Assembly (NCBI RefSeq): GCF_009866805.1
Contig: NZ_SIZW01000039.1
Location: 496,001 to 560,000, forward strand
DNA length: 64,000 nt
Direction of reading: 5' to 3'
DNA from: Schauerella aestuarii
Lineage (GTDB): Bacteria; Pseudomonadota; Gammaproteobacteria; Burkholderiales; Burkholderiaceae_B
Positions 10,313-19,262 of this stretch are shown one piece after another. How positions within the stretch are numbered: position 1 is the first letter of the stretch; every line of letters starts with the position of its first letter. The notes under the pieces are model-generated. The model was not told the origin of the DNA. It made no database searches and was given only the letters and a program-made list of their open reading frames with translations. Made by a program: the position numbers and the translations under genes.

Positions 10313-11296
10313 ATGATCGATCACATTCTGCGCCGCGCCGTCGTGGCCGCGGCGCTCACGGGCGTTGCCGTGCTCGGTGTGAGCGCGCCGAGCGCGGCCG
10401 CATATCCCGAGCGGCCCGTGACCTTGGTCGTCACCTACCCGCCCGGCGGCACCGTCGATGTGGTGGCACGATTGATCGGCCCCAAACTGAGCCAGAAGCT
10501 CGGTCAACCTGTGGTGATCGAAAACCGTGGCGGCGCCGGTGGCATGATCGGCGGTGCGGTGGTGGCACGGGCCAAGCCTGATGGCTACACCCTGATGCTC
10601 GATGCTTCGAATCACTCGCAAAACCCGGCGTTGAACAGCAAGATGACGTTCGACACCTTGAAGGATTTTGCGCCCGTGTCGCTGCTGCTGCGCGTGCCCA
10701 ACGTGCTGGTGGTGACGCCGTCCTATCCGCTGCAGTCCGTCAAGGAACTGATCGCATTGGGTCAGCAAAAGGATAAGCCGGTGTACTTCGCCTCGGCCGG
10801 TCCGGGGTCGGCGCAGCATTTGTCGGGCGAGCTGTTCAATATGCTGGCCAAGACGCATCTCGAGCACGTGGCCTACAAAGGCGGCGGTCCGGCCATGATC
10901 GACGTGATGGCGGGTCAGGTGCCCGTGATGTTTGCGAGCATGGGATCCGCATGGACGCACATTCAGAGCGGCAAGCTGCGCCCGATCGCTGTGGGCGGCA
11001 CGGCGCGTTCGCCGGCAGCCCCGGAGCTGCCCACCATCGCCGAGGCGGGCGTGCCTGGGTTTGCATCCTATGAGTGGAATGCGGTGTTTGCGCCGGCCGG
11101 CACCGATCCCGCCATCGTCGACACGCTTTCGAAGGCATTGGCCGACGTGCTCAAGGATCCCGAGATCGATGCCAAGCTGAAGGGCTTCGGCGCCGAGCCG
11201 ATCGGCTCCACACCGCAAGCGCTGGACGACTTTCGCCGTGCCGAACTGGTGAAGTGGGAACGGGTGGTGAAAGAGGCGAACCTCACGCTGAATTGA
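10313..11296 (+). CDS. Bug/TctC-family tripartite tricarboxylate receptor protein
   Basis: A 327-residue periplasmic solute receptor. A cleavable signal peptide ends near SAPSAAA-YPE, followed by the Bug core: PERPVTLVVTYPPGGTVDV, VVIENRGGAGG, ARAKPDGYTLM and the late ELPTIAEAGVPGF. AGGAG overlaps the stop of the preceding amidohydrolase and sets the ATG. Such receptors bind carboxylates, amides or aromatic acids. No TctA/TctB membrane genes are adjacent, which is common for Bug proteins in Burkholderiales. Confidence 0.93.
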   Translation: MIDHILRRAVVAAALTGVAVLGVSAPSAAAYPERPVTLVVTYPPGGTVDVVARLIGPKLSQKLGQPVVIENRGGAGGMIGGAVVARAKPDGYTLMLDASNHSQNPALNSKMTFDTLKDFAPVSLLLRVPNVLVVTPSYPLQSVKELIALGQQKDKPVYFASAGPGSAQHLSGELFNMLAKTHLEHVAYKGGGPAMIDVMAGQVPVMFASMGSAWTHIQSGKLRPIAVGGTARSPAAPELPTIAEAGVPGFASYEWNAVFAPAGTDPAIVDTLSKALADVLKDPEIDAKLKGFGAEPIGSTPQALDDFRRAELVKWERVVKEANLTLN

Positions 11297-11366
11297 TAAC
11301 CCTGCAGCGGCTGGGATCGTAGACGTGTGCCCAACATGACGCTGCGCTCAGTGCTGATCCGGACGA

Positions 11367-11402
11367 CCTCGGCTTCGCTCGCATGGTGAAGCCGGGTTTT
11401 TC
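11367..11402 (+). terminator. Rho-independent terminator
   Basis: CGGCTTC at 11370-11376 pairs with GAAGCCG at 11388-11394 and is followed by GG and a TTTTTCT run, 70 bp after the Bug receptor stop. It terminates the amidohydrolase-receptor transcript. Confidence 0.75.
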
Positions 11403-13259
11403 TCAAGGCTGCCAGTGCGTGTCCTTGCCGTCGAGCTTGCGATCGAGGAACGTGGCTGCACTGATCAGCGCCAGGTGCGTGAGGGCTTGTGGGGTATTGC
11501 CCAGATGATGGCCCTTTGGGTCGAACTCTTCGGCGTAGAGCCCCAACGGATTGGCATACGACATCAGCTTGTCGAACTCGCTGCGCGCATGGTCGAGGCG
11601 CCCGGCGCGGGCGAGGCATTCGACATACCAGAACGAGCAGGCCGCAAACGCGCCTTCTTCGCCCTTCAAGCCATCGCAGGGTGTGTCTTCGAGCAGGTAA
11701 CGGCGCACCATGCCGTCGCGCACCAGGCGCTTTTCGATCGCTTCGAGCGTGGCCAGCCAGCAGGGATCGGTCGCGCCCACGAAGCGCAACAGCGGCATCA
11801 GCAGCAACGACCCATCCAGCGCTTTGCTGCCCAGGCGCTGCACGAAGTGGCCGGCCTCTTCATCCCAGAAGTTGTTCCAGATGTCGTCGTGAATCGCGGC
11901 GCGCACATCGTTCCAACGCTTGAACGGCGCGGGCAGCGAGCGCTTCTGCGCCAGCCGGATGGCGCGGTCGACGGCCACCCAGCACATCAGCCGTGAATGC
12001 AGAAAATGCTGCGGTTCGCCGCGCATTTCCCAAATGCCCACGTCGGGCGTATTCCAACGCTCGCAGGCTTCGTCCACGATCGCCACCACGTGCTTCCAGC
12101 CTTGATGGGAAATGGCTTCGCCGTACTTATTGCTCAAGTAAATGCCGTCGAGCAATTCGCCGTAAATGTCGTGCTGCACCTGATCGTGCGCGCCATTGCC
12201 GATGCGTACCGGTTGGGCGCCGCCATGGCCAATCAGATGATCGAGATTGCTTTCTTCGATATCTTCGTGGCCGTCCATCGTGTACATGATGCTCAGCACG
12301 TTCTTGCCGTCGGCATCGGTGGTCACGCGCTGCGCGGTCCAGCGCATGAAGTCGTTCGCTTCTTCGGTAAAGCCCAGGCGCATGAACGCATAGATCGTGA
12401 ACGACGCATCGCGAATCCAGGTATAGCGATAGTCCCAGTTGCGTTCGCCACCGGGGCTTTCGGGCAGGCCGAACGTGGCGGCTGCGGCGATCGCGCCGGT
12501 GGTGCGCGACGTCAGCAGCTTGAGCGCTAGCGCAGAGCGCTGCACCATTTCGCGCCAGCGTCCACGGTAATTGGAGGTGCCGATCCAGCGTTGCCAGAAC
12601 CTGACGGTGTCGCTATAGCAGTTGGCGATGTCCTCGGTGCGCACGAGTTCGTCGTCGACACCGCCAAGAATGAACTCGGCCGTTTCGCCTTCGCGCAGAT
12701 CGAAACTGGCGTGCGCGGCATTGTCGTCAAGCGTCATGGCGCGGCTTGCCGCCAGGCGCACGCTCGGCTGACCGTCAGCGTAAAAGCAGATGTCGTCGCC
12801 GTCCTGGCGCGCCTGAGTGTCGGCCCGGGCGTAGTCGAGGCGCACGGCGCAATGCATGTCGATACGGGCATCGCCACCGATCGCGCGCACGATGCGCACC
12901 AGCCGCGATTGCCGATCGACTGGATAGATCGGCATGAAGTCGGTGACTTCCACGATGGTGTCGTCCGAGAGCCAGCGCGTGACCAGCACATTCGTATCCG
13001 GCAGATAGATCTGCATGCGGCGTGCATCCGGCAGATCGGGTGCCAGCTCGAATGCGCCGGCGCGCGGCGAATCCAGTAATGAGACGAACAGCGACGGGCT
13101 GTCGAACTCGGGCCAGCAGAAGAAATCGACCGTGCCGTCATCGGCTACGAGCGCGGCGGTGCGCATATCGCCCACGATGCCGTGCGCTTCGATCGGGCGT
13201 TGTGTGGCGATGAGGGCGCGGGTGTCATCGGAGGTGGTGGCGCGGCTGTGCAAGGTCAT
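11403..13259 (-). CDS. Glycoside hydrolase family 15 protein
   Basis: A 618-residue cytoplasmic GH15 enzyme (glucoamylase / trehalase type). The N-terminal beta domain covers about residues 20-230 and the (alpha/alpha)6 barrel the rest. Family motifs: NWDYRYTWIRDASFTIYAF, GIWEMRGEPQHF with the likely acid Glu, and GEEGAFAACSFWYVECLARAGR with the likely base Glu. The ATG (MTLHSRATT) has AGGAGAAC about nine bases upstream; a longer in-frame start is less supported. Bacterial members of this form act on trehalose, maltose or glucans. No trehalose-phosphate synthase gene is nearby, so the substrate is open. Confidence 0.9.
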   Translation of the reverse strand: MTLHSRATTSDDTRALIATQRPIEAHGIVGDMRTAALVADDGTVDFFCWPEFDSPSLFVSLLDSPRAGAFELAPDLPDARRMQIYLPDTNVLVTRWLSDDTIVEVTDFMPIYPVDRQSRLVRIVRAIGGDARIDMHCAVRLDYARADTQARQDGDDICFYADGQPSVRLAASRAMTLDDNAAHASFDLREGETAEFILGGVDDELVRTEDIANCYSDTVRFWQRWIGTSNYRGRWREMVQRSALALKLLTSRTTGAIAAAATFGLPESPGGERNWDYRYTWIRDASFTIYAFMRLGFTEEANDFMRWTAQRVTTDADGKNVLSIMYTMDGHEDIEESNLDHLIGHGGAQPVRIGNGAHDQVQHDIYGELLDGIYLSNKYGEAISHQGWKHVVAIVDEACERWNTPDVGIWEMRGEPQHFLHSRLMCWVAVDRAIRLAQKRSLPAPFKRWNDVRAAIHDDIWNNFWDEEAGHFVQRLGSKALDGSLLLMPLLRFVGATDPCWLATLEAIEKRLVRDGMVRRYLLEDTPCDGLKGEEGAFAACSFWYVECLARAGRLDHARSEFDKLMSYANPLGLYAEEFDPKGHHLGNTPQALTHLALISAATFLDRKLDGKDTHWQP

Positions 13260-13396
13260 CAGGGGCGGTTCTCCTAGGGCGGGGCGATCGGCCGAATGTC
13301 GCGTGGGCATCGAGCGAGAGGTTCAGGCCTCGACGAGGTTGGAGTCCGCCTCTGCACGCCTTGTTCCCGAAGCAGGGAAATTCGTTCAACGTTGAG

Positions 13397-13424
13397 TTGA
13401 AAAGCAATGTTATTACATTACAAT
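13397..13424 (+). promoter_or_regulatory. Predicted sigma-70 promoter
   Basis: TTGAAA (13397-13402), a 16-bp spacer and TACAAT (13419-13424) form a good promoter upstream of the DUF1624-type membrane protein. Transcription would begin near 13431, which excludes an ATG at 13407 as translation start and favours the one at 13467. Confidence 0.6.
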
Positions 13425-13466
13425 CCCGGCTTTGCGTTTTCCGCTGTCCGCATCGCTCCTCGTCTC

Positions 13467-14642
13467 ATGTCGCTTTCGTCATCCTCCGCTTCGCCCGCCC
13501 CGTCCTCCGCACGTTTGCACTCGATCGACGCGCTTCGCGGTCTGGTGATCGTCATCATGTTGCTCGATCATGTTCGCGAGACGTTCTTCCTGCATCATCA
13601 GGTGGGCGACCCGATGGATGTGGCGAGCACCGACCCCGCGCTCTTCTTTTCGCGTTTGCTGGCGCACCTCTGCGCACCCGTATTCGTATTCTTGACCGGC
13701 CTCTCGGCATGGCTCTATGGCGACAAGGCAGGCAATCGGGTAGCGGTGTCGGCCTTCTTGTTCAAGCGCGTCGTGTTCCTGATCCTGCTCGAAATGATCG
13801 TGATCAACTTTGCATGGACCTTCCAGTTCCCGCCCTCGGTGGTGTACCTGCAGGTGATCTGGGCGATCGGTCTGAGCATGGTGGCGTTGGCGGCGTTGCT
13901 GTGGTTGCCGCGCTGGGCGTTGGTGGCGGTCGGCGTGGCGATTGTGGCCGGGCACAACCTGCTCGATCACGTGCACTTCGCGGTCGGGCACCCGCTGCAC
14001 GTGGTGTGGGCCGTGCTGCACGATCGCGGCTGGATCGAGGTCAACGAGGCCTTGCGCCTGCGAACCTCCTATCCCGTGCTGCCGTGGATCGGCGTGATCG
14101 CATTGGGCTTTGCCGCCGGGCCGTGGTTTGCGCGGGATGCCGATGCCGAAGCGCGCCGCCGCAACCTGACGTTTTGCGGGGTGATTGCGCTTCTCGCGTT
14201 CGTGGCGCTGCGCAGTGCCAATGGCTACGGTCAATCGCAGAAGTGGTCGGTCGGGGCAGACGGCCTGCACACGCTGATGAGCTTCGTCAACATCACGAAG
14301 TACCCGCCGTCGCTGCTTTTCCTGCTGCTCACGCTGGGGCTGGGATGCCTGCTGCTGGCCCTGATCGAACGCGCCCAGCATCGCGCGTGGGTGCGCGCGC
14401 TGTGCGTGTACGGCGCGGCGCCGATGTTCTTTTACGTGGTGCACCTGTACGTGCTCAAGGCGCTCTACCTGGGTTGCGTGGCGATCTGGGGACTCGATCA
14501 AGGCAAGTTCTTCGGTGTGAACAGCATCGGTACGATCTGGGTGATCACAGTGCTGCTGGCGATCGCGATGTACTGGCCGGTGCGCGCTTTCGGGCGGCTG
14601 AAGTCGCGCCGCCGCGATATCGCCTGGCTCAAGTATCTGTAA
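13467..14642 (+). CDS. DUF1624/heparan-alpha-glucosaminide N-acetyltransferase-like membrane protein
   Basis: A polytopic membrane protein of about 391 residues. The N-terminus has the family signature LHSIDALRGLVIVIMLLDHVRE, followed by roughly ten hydrophobic segments, including a FLTGLSAWLYG stretch after the second helix. Relatives are membrane acyltransferases of the HGSNAT group; substrate unknown here. The ATG at 13467 is chosen because the predicted transcription start lies after an upstream in-frame ATG at 13407. The porin gene begins 13 bp after its stop, so the two are probably one operon. Confidence 0.8.
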   Translation: MSLSSSSASPAPSSARLHSIDALRGLVIVIMLLDHVRETFFLHHQVGDPMDVASTDPALFFSRLLAHLCAPVFVFLTGLSAWLYGDKAGNRVAVSAFLFKRVVFLILLEMIVINFAWTFQFPPSVVYLQVIWAIGLSMVALAALLWLPRWALVAVGVAIVAGHNLLDHVHFAVGHPLHVVWAVLHDRGWIEVNEALRLRTSYPVLPWIGVIALGFAAGPWFARDADAEARRRNLTFCGVIALLAFVALRSANGYGQSQKWSVGADGLHTLMSFVNITKYPPSLLFLLLTLGLGCLLLALIERAQHRAWVRALCVYGAAPMFFYVVHLYVLKALYLGCVAIWGLDQGKFFGVNSIGTIWVITVLLAIAMYWPVRAFGRLKSRRRDIAWLKYL

Positions 14643-14655
14643 AGGGCCGCTCACG

Positions 14656-15744
14656 ATGACGGTACTTTCGCGGATGGCCGCCGGCCTGGCGGCGTGCGTA
14701 GCCTGCACGGTTCACGCGCAATCCAGCAGTGTCACGCTGTATGGCGTGGTCGATCTGAGTGTGGGCGGCATCTCGAGCCAGAACGATGGCACGTCGCTGA
14801 AGATGCTGTCCGGCGTGCAGTCCGGGTCGCGCTGGGGCCTGCGCGGCAGTGAAGATCTCGGTGGCGGCACCCGCGCCAACTTCGTTCTGGAAAGTGGCTT
14901 TCTCGCGAACGAAGGCCGGTCGGCGCAAGGGAGCCGCTTGTTCGGCCGCGCAGCCTGGCTGGGGCTTTCCGGCAATTGGGGTGAATGGCGTCTGGGTCGC
15001 CAGACGTCTGCTTCCTCGCTCACATTGGCCGACTTCGACGCGTTTCTGGGGTCGTATCTGATCACGGGTGCGCAAACCACGCTCTTACCCTACAACGCCA
15101 ATCGGGCCGACAACACCGTGGCGTATTGGACGCCCACCATCGGCGGCCTGCGCGCAGGCGTGGACTACAGTTTCAGCTACGACGGCCAGGGTTACCGCAC
15201 CCCGACCTCCAGCAAGCTCATGAGCGGGGCGGTCGTGTACGACCGCGATGCCTATGCGCTCACGGCCACTTACGAAGGCGCGCACTGGGGCCAGGGCACC
15301 ACACAGGAAACTGCCATGCGCGCGGCCGGTGGCGATGAACAGCCTTACGCGGCAACGCTTGCCGGCAAGTGGCGTCTGAATCCCGTCACGCTGTACGCCG
15401 CATGGTCGATCATGCGCAATGGGTCGACCCTTCCCGGCGTCGTGTCGCCGGGCCAACGCGCCTATTTTCCCGGCAGCACGGTCGATGGCGCCATGGTGGG
15501 TGCGGCGTGGCGCATCGGTGCGGGTACGATGCTCGCCTCATGGCAAGCCAGCATGCCGCGTTCGAGCGGTGCACTTGCGCGCGACGATGCCACGCACCGT
15601 CAGCAGGTGTATTCGATCGGCTACGGCTACGACCTGACCAAACGCACCAACCTCTACGCGATCTACGGCTATATGAAGGGCGCCTGGCATGACGCAAACT
15701 GGCACGAGTCGCAGTATGCGGCGGGCATCCGGCATCGTTTTTAA
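14656..15744 (+). CDS. Gram-negative porin (Burkholderiales trimeric type)
   Basis: A 362-residue outer-membrane porin. The signal peptide ends at VHA-QSSVT-like sequence (CTVHAQSSS), then VTLYGVVDLSVGG, the classic first strand. Further landmarks are SRWGLRGSEDLGGG, FGRAAWLGLSG, WRLGRQT and the C-terminal strand ending QYAAGIRHRF, with the terminal Phe needed for BAM recognition. It forms a general diffusion channel for small solutes. AAGGG precedes the ATG. It follows the membrane acyltransferase gene by 13 bp and ends before a bidirectional terminator. Confidence 0.95.
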   Translation: MTVLSRMAAGLAACVACTVHAQSSSVTLYGVVDLSVGGISSQNDGTSLKMLSGVQSGSRWGLRGSEDLGGGTRANFVLESGFLANEGRSAQGSRLFGRAAWLGLSGNWGEWRLGRQTSASSLTLADFDAFLGSYLITGAQTTLLPYNANRADNTVAYWTPTIGGLRAGVDYSFSYDGQGYRTPTSSKLMSGAVVYDRDAYALTATYEGAHWGQGTTQETAMRAAGGDEQPYAATLAGKWRLNPVTLYAAWSIMRNGSTLPGVVSPGQRAYFPGSTVDGAMVGAAWRIGAGTMLASWQASMPRSSGALARDDATHRQQVYSIGYGYDLTKRTNLYAIYGYMKGAWHDANWHESQYAAGIRHRF

Positions 15745-15792
15745 GGTTGCGGCCGGCCATCTTGAGGCATGCCCCGGTGGCAACGCCCGTTA

Positions 15793-15828
15793 AAAAAGCG
15801 GCCCACATGTTCAGTGGGCCGTGCTTTG
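15793..15828. terminator. Bidirectional terminator between porin and esterase
   Basis: CGGCCCAC (15799-15806) pairs with GTGGGCCG (15814-15821) around a 7-base loop, flanked by an A-run on the left and TGCTTT on the right. It serves the convergent porin and alpha/beta hydrolase genes. Confidence 0.75.
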
Positions 15829-15859
15829 CCAGGTGCAGGCGCGAGCCCGCGCGATCGCC

Positions 15860-16996
15860 TTAGTTGCCGAACGACTGCTTCAAACGTTCACCGGCGTACG
15901 TCTGTGCTTCCTGGGCCTTCTGGATCACTGCCGCGCCGCCGAAGAACTCGTGCGTCACGCCTTCGTAATCCTTGCGCTCGACCGATACACCGGCGCGGCG
16001 CAATGCATCTTCCAACTGTGCGCCATCGCTGCGCAACGGGTCGAGCCGCGCGTTGATAATGGTGGTTGCCGGCAGGCCCGTCAGGTTGGCATGCACCAGG
16101 TCCAGTCGCGTATCTTCCTTGTCGGCGGGGCTCTTCAAGAGCTTGTCTAGGAACCACTCGACCATCGGACGATTGAGCGGTTTGGCCATGGCGTTTTCGA
16201 TGTACGACGGCGTATTCAGGCTGCCGGTTTGGGCTACCGGATATACCGCCAGCACGTGCATCGGCGCGGTCAGGCCCGCATCGCGTGCCGCCACGGCTGT
16301 GGCCACGGCAAGGTTGCCGCCCGCGCTTTCGCCGGCCAGGGCCAGTTGCTTCGGATTGCCCTTGATCGATTTGGCATTGCGCGCGACCCAACGATACGAC
16401 GCCAAGGCGTCATCCCAAGCGGCGGGAAACTTCGCCTCCGGCGCGCGGCGATAGTCGACCGACACCACCACGGCATTGGCCTGTTTGGCCAAGCCGCGCG
16501 CGCCGCCGTCGTACACCGCCTTGTCGGCGATCACCCAGCCACCACCGTGGAAGTACACGATCACGGGGAAGGGGCCTTTACCTTGTGGCGTGAAGATGCG
16601 CACCGGCAGGGCGCCGGCGGCGGTCTTGATCGTGGTGTCGCGCGAGGTCACGCCCGGCACGAGCGCGGTGGGCGACGTATCGCGGCCTTGTTGGCGCAGC
16701 ACGCTGTTCACGGCGTCGGCAAACGTAGGCTGCGCCCGCGCTTCGGTCACGCTGATCTTCTCGATCGCCTTGGGATCGAGTGCAGCGAAAGCATCGAGCA
16801 CCGTTTTCATATCGTCGTCGGCGCGCAGCGCGGCCGACGTATTGGCCACGGCATTGGCCACGGGCGAGGGCTTGTCGGCTGGGGCGCTGCAGGCGGCGAG
16901 GCTGGCGATGGCGGCCACGCCGGCAAGCAGGATGAACGGACGCGCAAAGGGCCGACGTGCGGTCGTTTGGGCGGGTACGGATGAACGCATAGACAT
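15860..16996 (-). CDS. Alpha/beta hydrolase lipoprotein (hormone-sensitive-lipase-type esterase)
   Basis: A 378-residue esterase with a lipoprotein signal (ASLAAC lipobox, Cys near residue 35). The HSL-family oxyanion motif is HGGGW and the nucleophile elbow GESAGG; the likely acid is the Asp in ARLDPLRSDG and the His is in GVTHEFFGG. GGAGA lies upstream of two close ATG codons (MSMRSS); the first is used. It would act in the periplasm or at the outer membrane on short acyl esters. It is monocistronic; its upstream region is shared with the riboswitch leader on the other strand. Confidence 0.92.
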   Translation of the reverse strand: MSMRSSVPAQTTARRPFARPFILLAGVAAIASLAACSAPADKPSPVANAVANTSAALRADDDMKTVLDAFAALDPKAIEKISVTEARAQPTFADAVNSVLRQQGRDTSPTALVPGVTSRDTTIKTAAGALPVRIFTPQGKGPFPVIVYFHGGGWVIADKAVYDGGARGLAKQANAVVVSVDYRRAPEAKFPAAWDDALASYRWVARNAKSIKGNPKQLALAGESAGGNLAVATAVAARDAGLTAPMHVLAVYPVAQTGSLNTPSYIENAMAKPLNRPMVEWFLDKLLKSPADKEDTRLDLVHANLTGLPATTIINARLDPLRSDGAQLEDALRRAGVSVERKDYEGVTHEFFGGAAVIQKAQEAQTYAGERLKQSFGN

Positions 16997-17292
16997 GACT
17001 TCTCCAGGAATACGGGATCTGATTTTTGGCGGATGGCCGATGAGGGAGTCGTCGCCCGCGTAGTCCGACTTAGGCAAATACCGCGCCTGAAAACGGAAAA
17101 TTCGGCAATGAGCAGCGATGGCGCGCACTTTATTTGGTTGCAAAGATTGACGCCGGCTACAGCTACGGCCACGGGCTACGACGACGCGGACGCGTGGCGC
17201 CACGCCATATGCTTATGTCCAATGCGCGTTTGACGCCCTGCCGTCTTTCGATCTAACCTCGACGCGGGCCGAATCCTTCGGCTCGTTATGCG

Positions 17293-17430
17293 TCTTCAGG
17301 GCGGGGTGAGATTCCCCACCGGCGGTAAGCCCCCAGGGGCAAAGCCCGCGAGCGCCCGCACTTCCACGAGTGCGGGGTCAGCAGATCTGGTGAGATACCA
17401 GAGCCGACGGTATAGTCCGGATGAGAGAAG
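17293..17430 (+). ncRNA. FMN riboswitch (RFN element)
   Basis: The leader of ribB matches the RFN consensus in order: TTCAGGGCGGGGTGAGATTC, CCACCGGCGGTAAGCCC, a variable stem, GTCAGCAGATCTGGTGAGA, CAGAGCCGACGGTATAGTCC and GGATGAGAGAAG. It binds FMN and should switch off downstream ribB expression when flavin is ample. The region 16997-17292 between this element and the divergent esterase gene holds no gene that I can see. Confidence 0.95.
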
Positions 17431-17453
17431 ATGAGCCTTGCGCCACAGGTGCG

Positions 17454-17482
17454 GATGCCGGTATTTGCCCGGCATCTTTTCC
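17454..17482 (+). terminator. Riboswitch expression-platform terminator
   Basis: GATGCCGG (17454-17461) pairs perfectly with CCGGCATC (17469-17476) and is followed by TTTTCCT. It lies 23 bases after the FMN aptamer and about 65 bp before the ribB start, as expected for a transcription-terminating expression platform. Confidence 0.85.
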
Positions 17483-17548
17483 TATGGGCGCGGCCAGTCA
17501 CGCAGCCCTGAAACGTTTTTCGCCACTGACTTTTGCGAGAGCGTTTCA

Positions 17549-18271
17549 ATGTCCAGTTTTACCGCTACCCCTCCGCTACACGCCACCATCGCTGCTCAGC
17601 CGTTTGAGATGCGGTTGGCGCGTGCCTTGCAGCATCTGCGCATCGGCCGTCCGGTCATTTTGATGGACGACTTCGACCGCGAAGACGAAGCCGACCTGAT
17701 CGTGGCGGCCGAGAAAATTACCGTTCCCGTGATGGCCCAGTTGATTCGCGATTGCAGCGGCATCGTGTGCCTGTGCCTGGGCGACGAAGATCTTGAGCGA
17801 CTGCAACTGCGGCCGATGGTGCCCAATAACGAAAGCCGTCACGGCACCGCCTTTACCGTGTCGATCGAAGCGCGTTCGGGCGTTACCACGGGTGTGTCCG
17901 CATTGGATCGCACCACCACGATCCGCACGGCGCTCGATCGCGCGGCACCGTTGGGCAGCATCGTCAGCCCGGGGCATGTGTTTCCGTTGCGGGCGCAACC
18001 CGATGGCGTGCTGGCGCGCCGCGGGCACACGGAAGGCTCAGTCGACCTGGCCGTGCTGGCCGGTCTGCGCCCGGCTGCCGTGTTGTGCGAAATGATGAAC
18101 CCTGACGGCACGATGATGCGGGGCGACGCGATTGCGCGCTATGCGGCGGTGCATGGCCTGGTGGCACTGACGGTGGCCGAGTTGGCCGACTATCGGCGCG
18201 CCCTGGCGTCGCAGGCGTCCGAGCATGAGGCTGACGTGAACGGGGTGGCTACCGAAGCGGCATCCCTGTAG
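17549..18271 (+). CDS. ribB: 3,4-dihydroxy-2-butanone 4-phosphate synthase
   Basis: A 240-residue RibB that converts ribulose 5-phosphate to dihydroxybutanone phosphate plus formate in riboflavin synthesis. Visible motifs are the metal-binding [19 protein letters not shown] segment, [23 protein letters not shown]-like [28 protein letters not shown] and the [11 protein letters not shown] loop. There is no fused GTP cyclohydrolase II (RibA) domain; the protein ends after the RibB fold. It is the only gene behind the FMN riboswitch here. The ATG at 17549 follows the leader hairpin; the ribosome binding site is weak (GAGAG). Confidence 0.95.
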   Translation: MSSFTATPPLHATIAAQPFEMRLARALQHLRIGRPVILMDDFDREDEADLIVAAEKITVPVMAQLIRDCSGIVCLCLGDEDLERLQLRPMVPNNESRHGTAFTVSIEARSGVTTGVSALDRTTTIRTALDRAAPLGSIVSPGHVFPLRAQPDGVLARRGHTEGSVDLAVLAGLRPAAVLCEMMNPDGTMMRGDAIARYAAVHGLVALTVAELADYRRALASQASEHEADVNGVATEAASL

Positions 18272-18337
18272 GCCTGGCCCCAAGGCTGCGTCGCACGCAG
18301 CACGGCCCGACATCGCACGATGCCGGGTCGCGTGCGA

Positions 18338-19189
18338 TCACATCGCGTTGGCGGCGAACGTGTCGCAGTTGCGCATCTGGCCGGACTCCCAGCCGCGTTT
18401 GAACCACGCCACGCGCTGGGCGGATGAGCCGTGCGTGAAGGCATCCGGCACCACGCGGCCCTGGCTGCGGCGTTGCAGGGTGTCGTCGCCCACGGCGCTG
18501 GCCGCGTTCATGCCTTCGGCGATGTCGCCATCATCCAGAATCTTGCGTGCGGCCTGAGCCTTGTTGGCCCAGATGCCCGCATAGCAATCGGCCTGCAGTT
18601 CCATGCGAACCGACAATTGGTTGGCCTGCTGCTGCGACACCTGCCGGCGCTGTTGATCGACCTTGGCCGAGGTGCCGAGCAGCGTTTGCACGTGGTGGCC
18701 CACTTCGTGGGCGATCACATAGGCTTGGGCAAAGTCGCCCGGCGCATTGAGCTTTTTCTGCAATTCGCTGAAGAAGCTCAGATCGATGTACACCTTTTGA
18801 TCGGCGGGGCAGTAGAACGGCCCCATGGCCGACTGGCCGGTGCCGCAGGCCGTGGGCGTGGCGCCGGTAAAAAGCACCAGGCCGGGGTCGCGATAGCTGC
18901 CGTTGGTTTGCTCTTTGAAGACGGCACGCCACGTGTCTTCGGTCTCGCCCAGCACCCGGGCAACGAACTGCGCCTGGGGATCGTTGGCCGGAATGGGCCG
19001 TGATTCCTGCTGCTGCGTTTGCGGCCCTTCGGCCATGTTGAGCACCACGGAAGGGTCCACGCCAAAGTACATGGCGACCAGCGCCAGCACGATGCCGCCA
19101 ATGCCGATGCTGCCGCCGCGCCCGATGCGCGGTCCGCTGCCGCGGCGGTCTTCGACATTGCTGCTTTCTCTTGAGTCGTCCAAACGCAT
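18338..19189 (-). CDS. Neutral zinc metallopeptidase (YpfJ family)
   Basis: A 283-residue membrane-anchored putative peptidase of the PF04228 type. A Gly-rich basic N-terminus is followed by one membrane segment at about residues 28-48, then the domain with CGTGQSAMGPFYCP, the zinc motif HEVGHHVQ and a downstream ADCYAG glutamate/aspartate segment. The ATG MRLDDSRESS matches the usual start of this family (MRWxxxRxSxNVEDRRG). Function in vivo is not known. It lies 73 bp after the M81 peptidase gene on the same strand. Confidence 0.9.
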   Translation of the reverse strand: MRLDDSRESSNVEDRRGSGPRIGRGGSIGIGGIVLALVAMYFGVDPSVVLNMAEGPQTQQQESRPIPANDPQAQFVARVLGETEDTWRAVFKEQTNGSYRDPGLVLFTGATPTACGTGQSAMGPFYCPADQKVYIDLSFFSELQKKLNAPGDFAQAYVIAHEVGHHVQTLLGTSAKVDQQRRQVSQQQANQLSVRMELQADCYAGIWANKAQAARKILDDGDIAEGMNAASAVGDDTLQRRSQGRVVPDAFTHGSSAQRVAWFKRGWESGQMRNCDTFAANAM

Positions 19190-19262
19190 GGCATCGTGTC
19201 CTGTAGGTCGCCGTCCGCACGTGTCTCGGAACGGACAGCGCCAGCTTAGGACGGGGCGGTAA

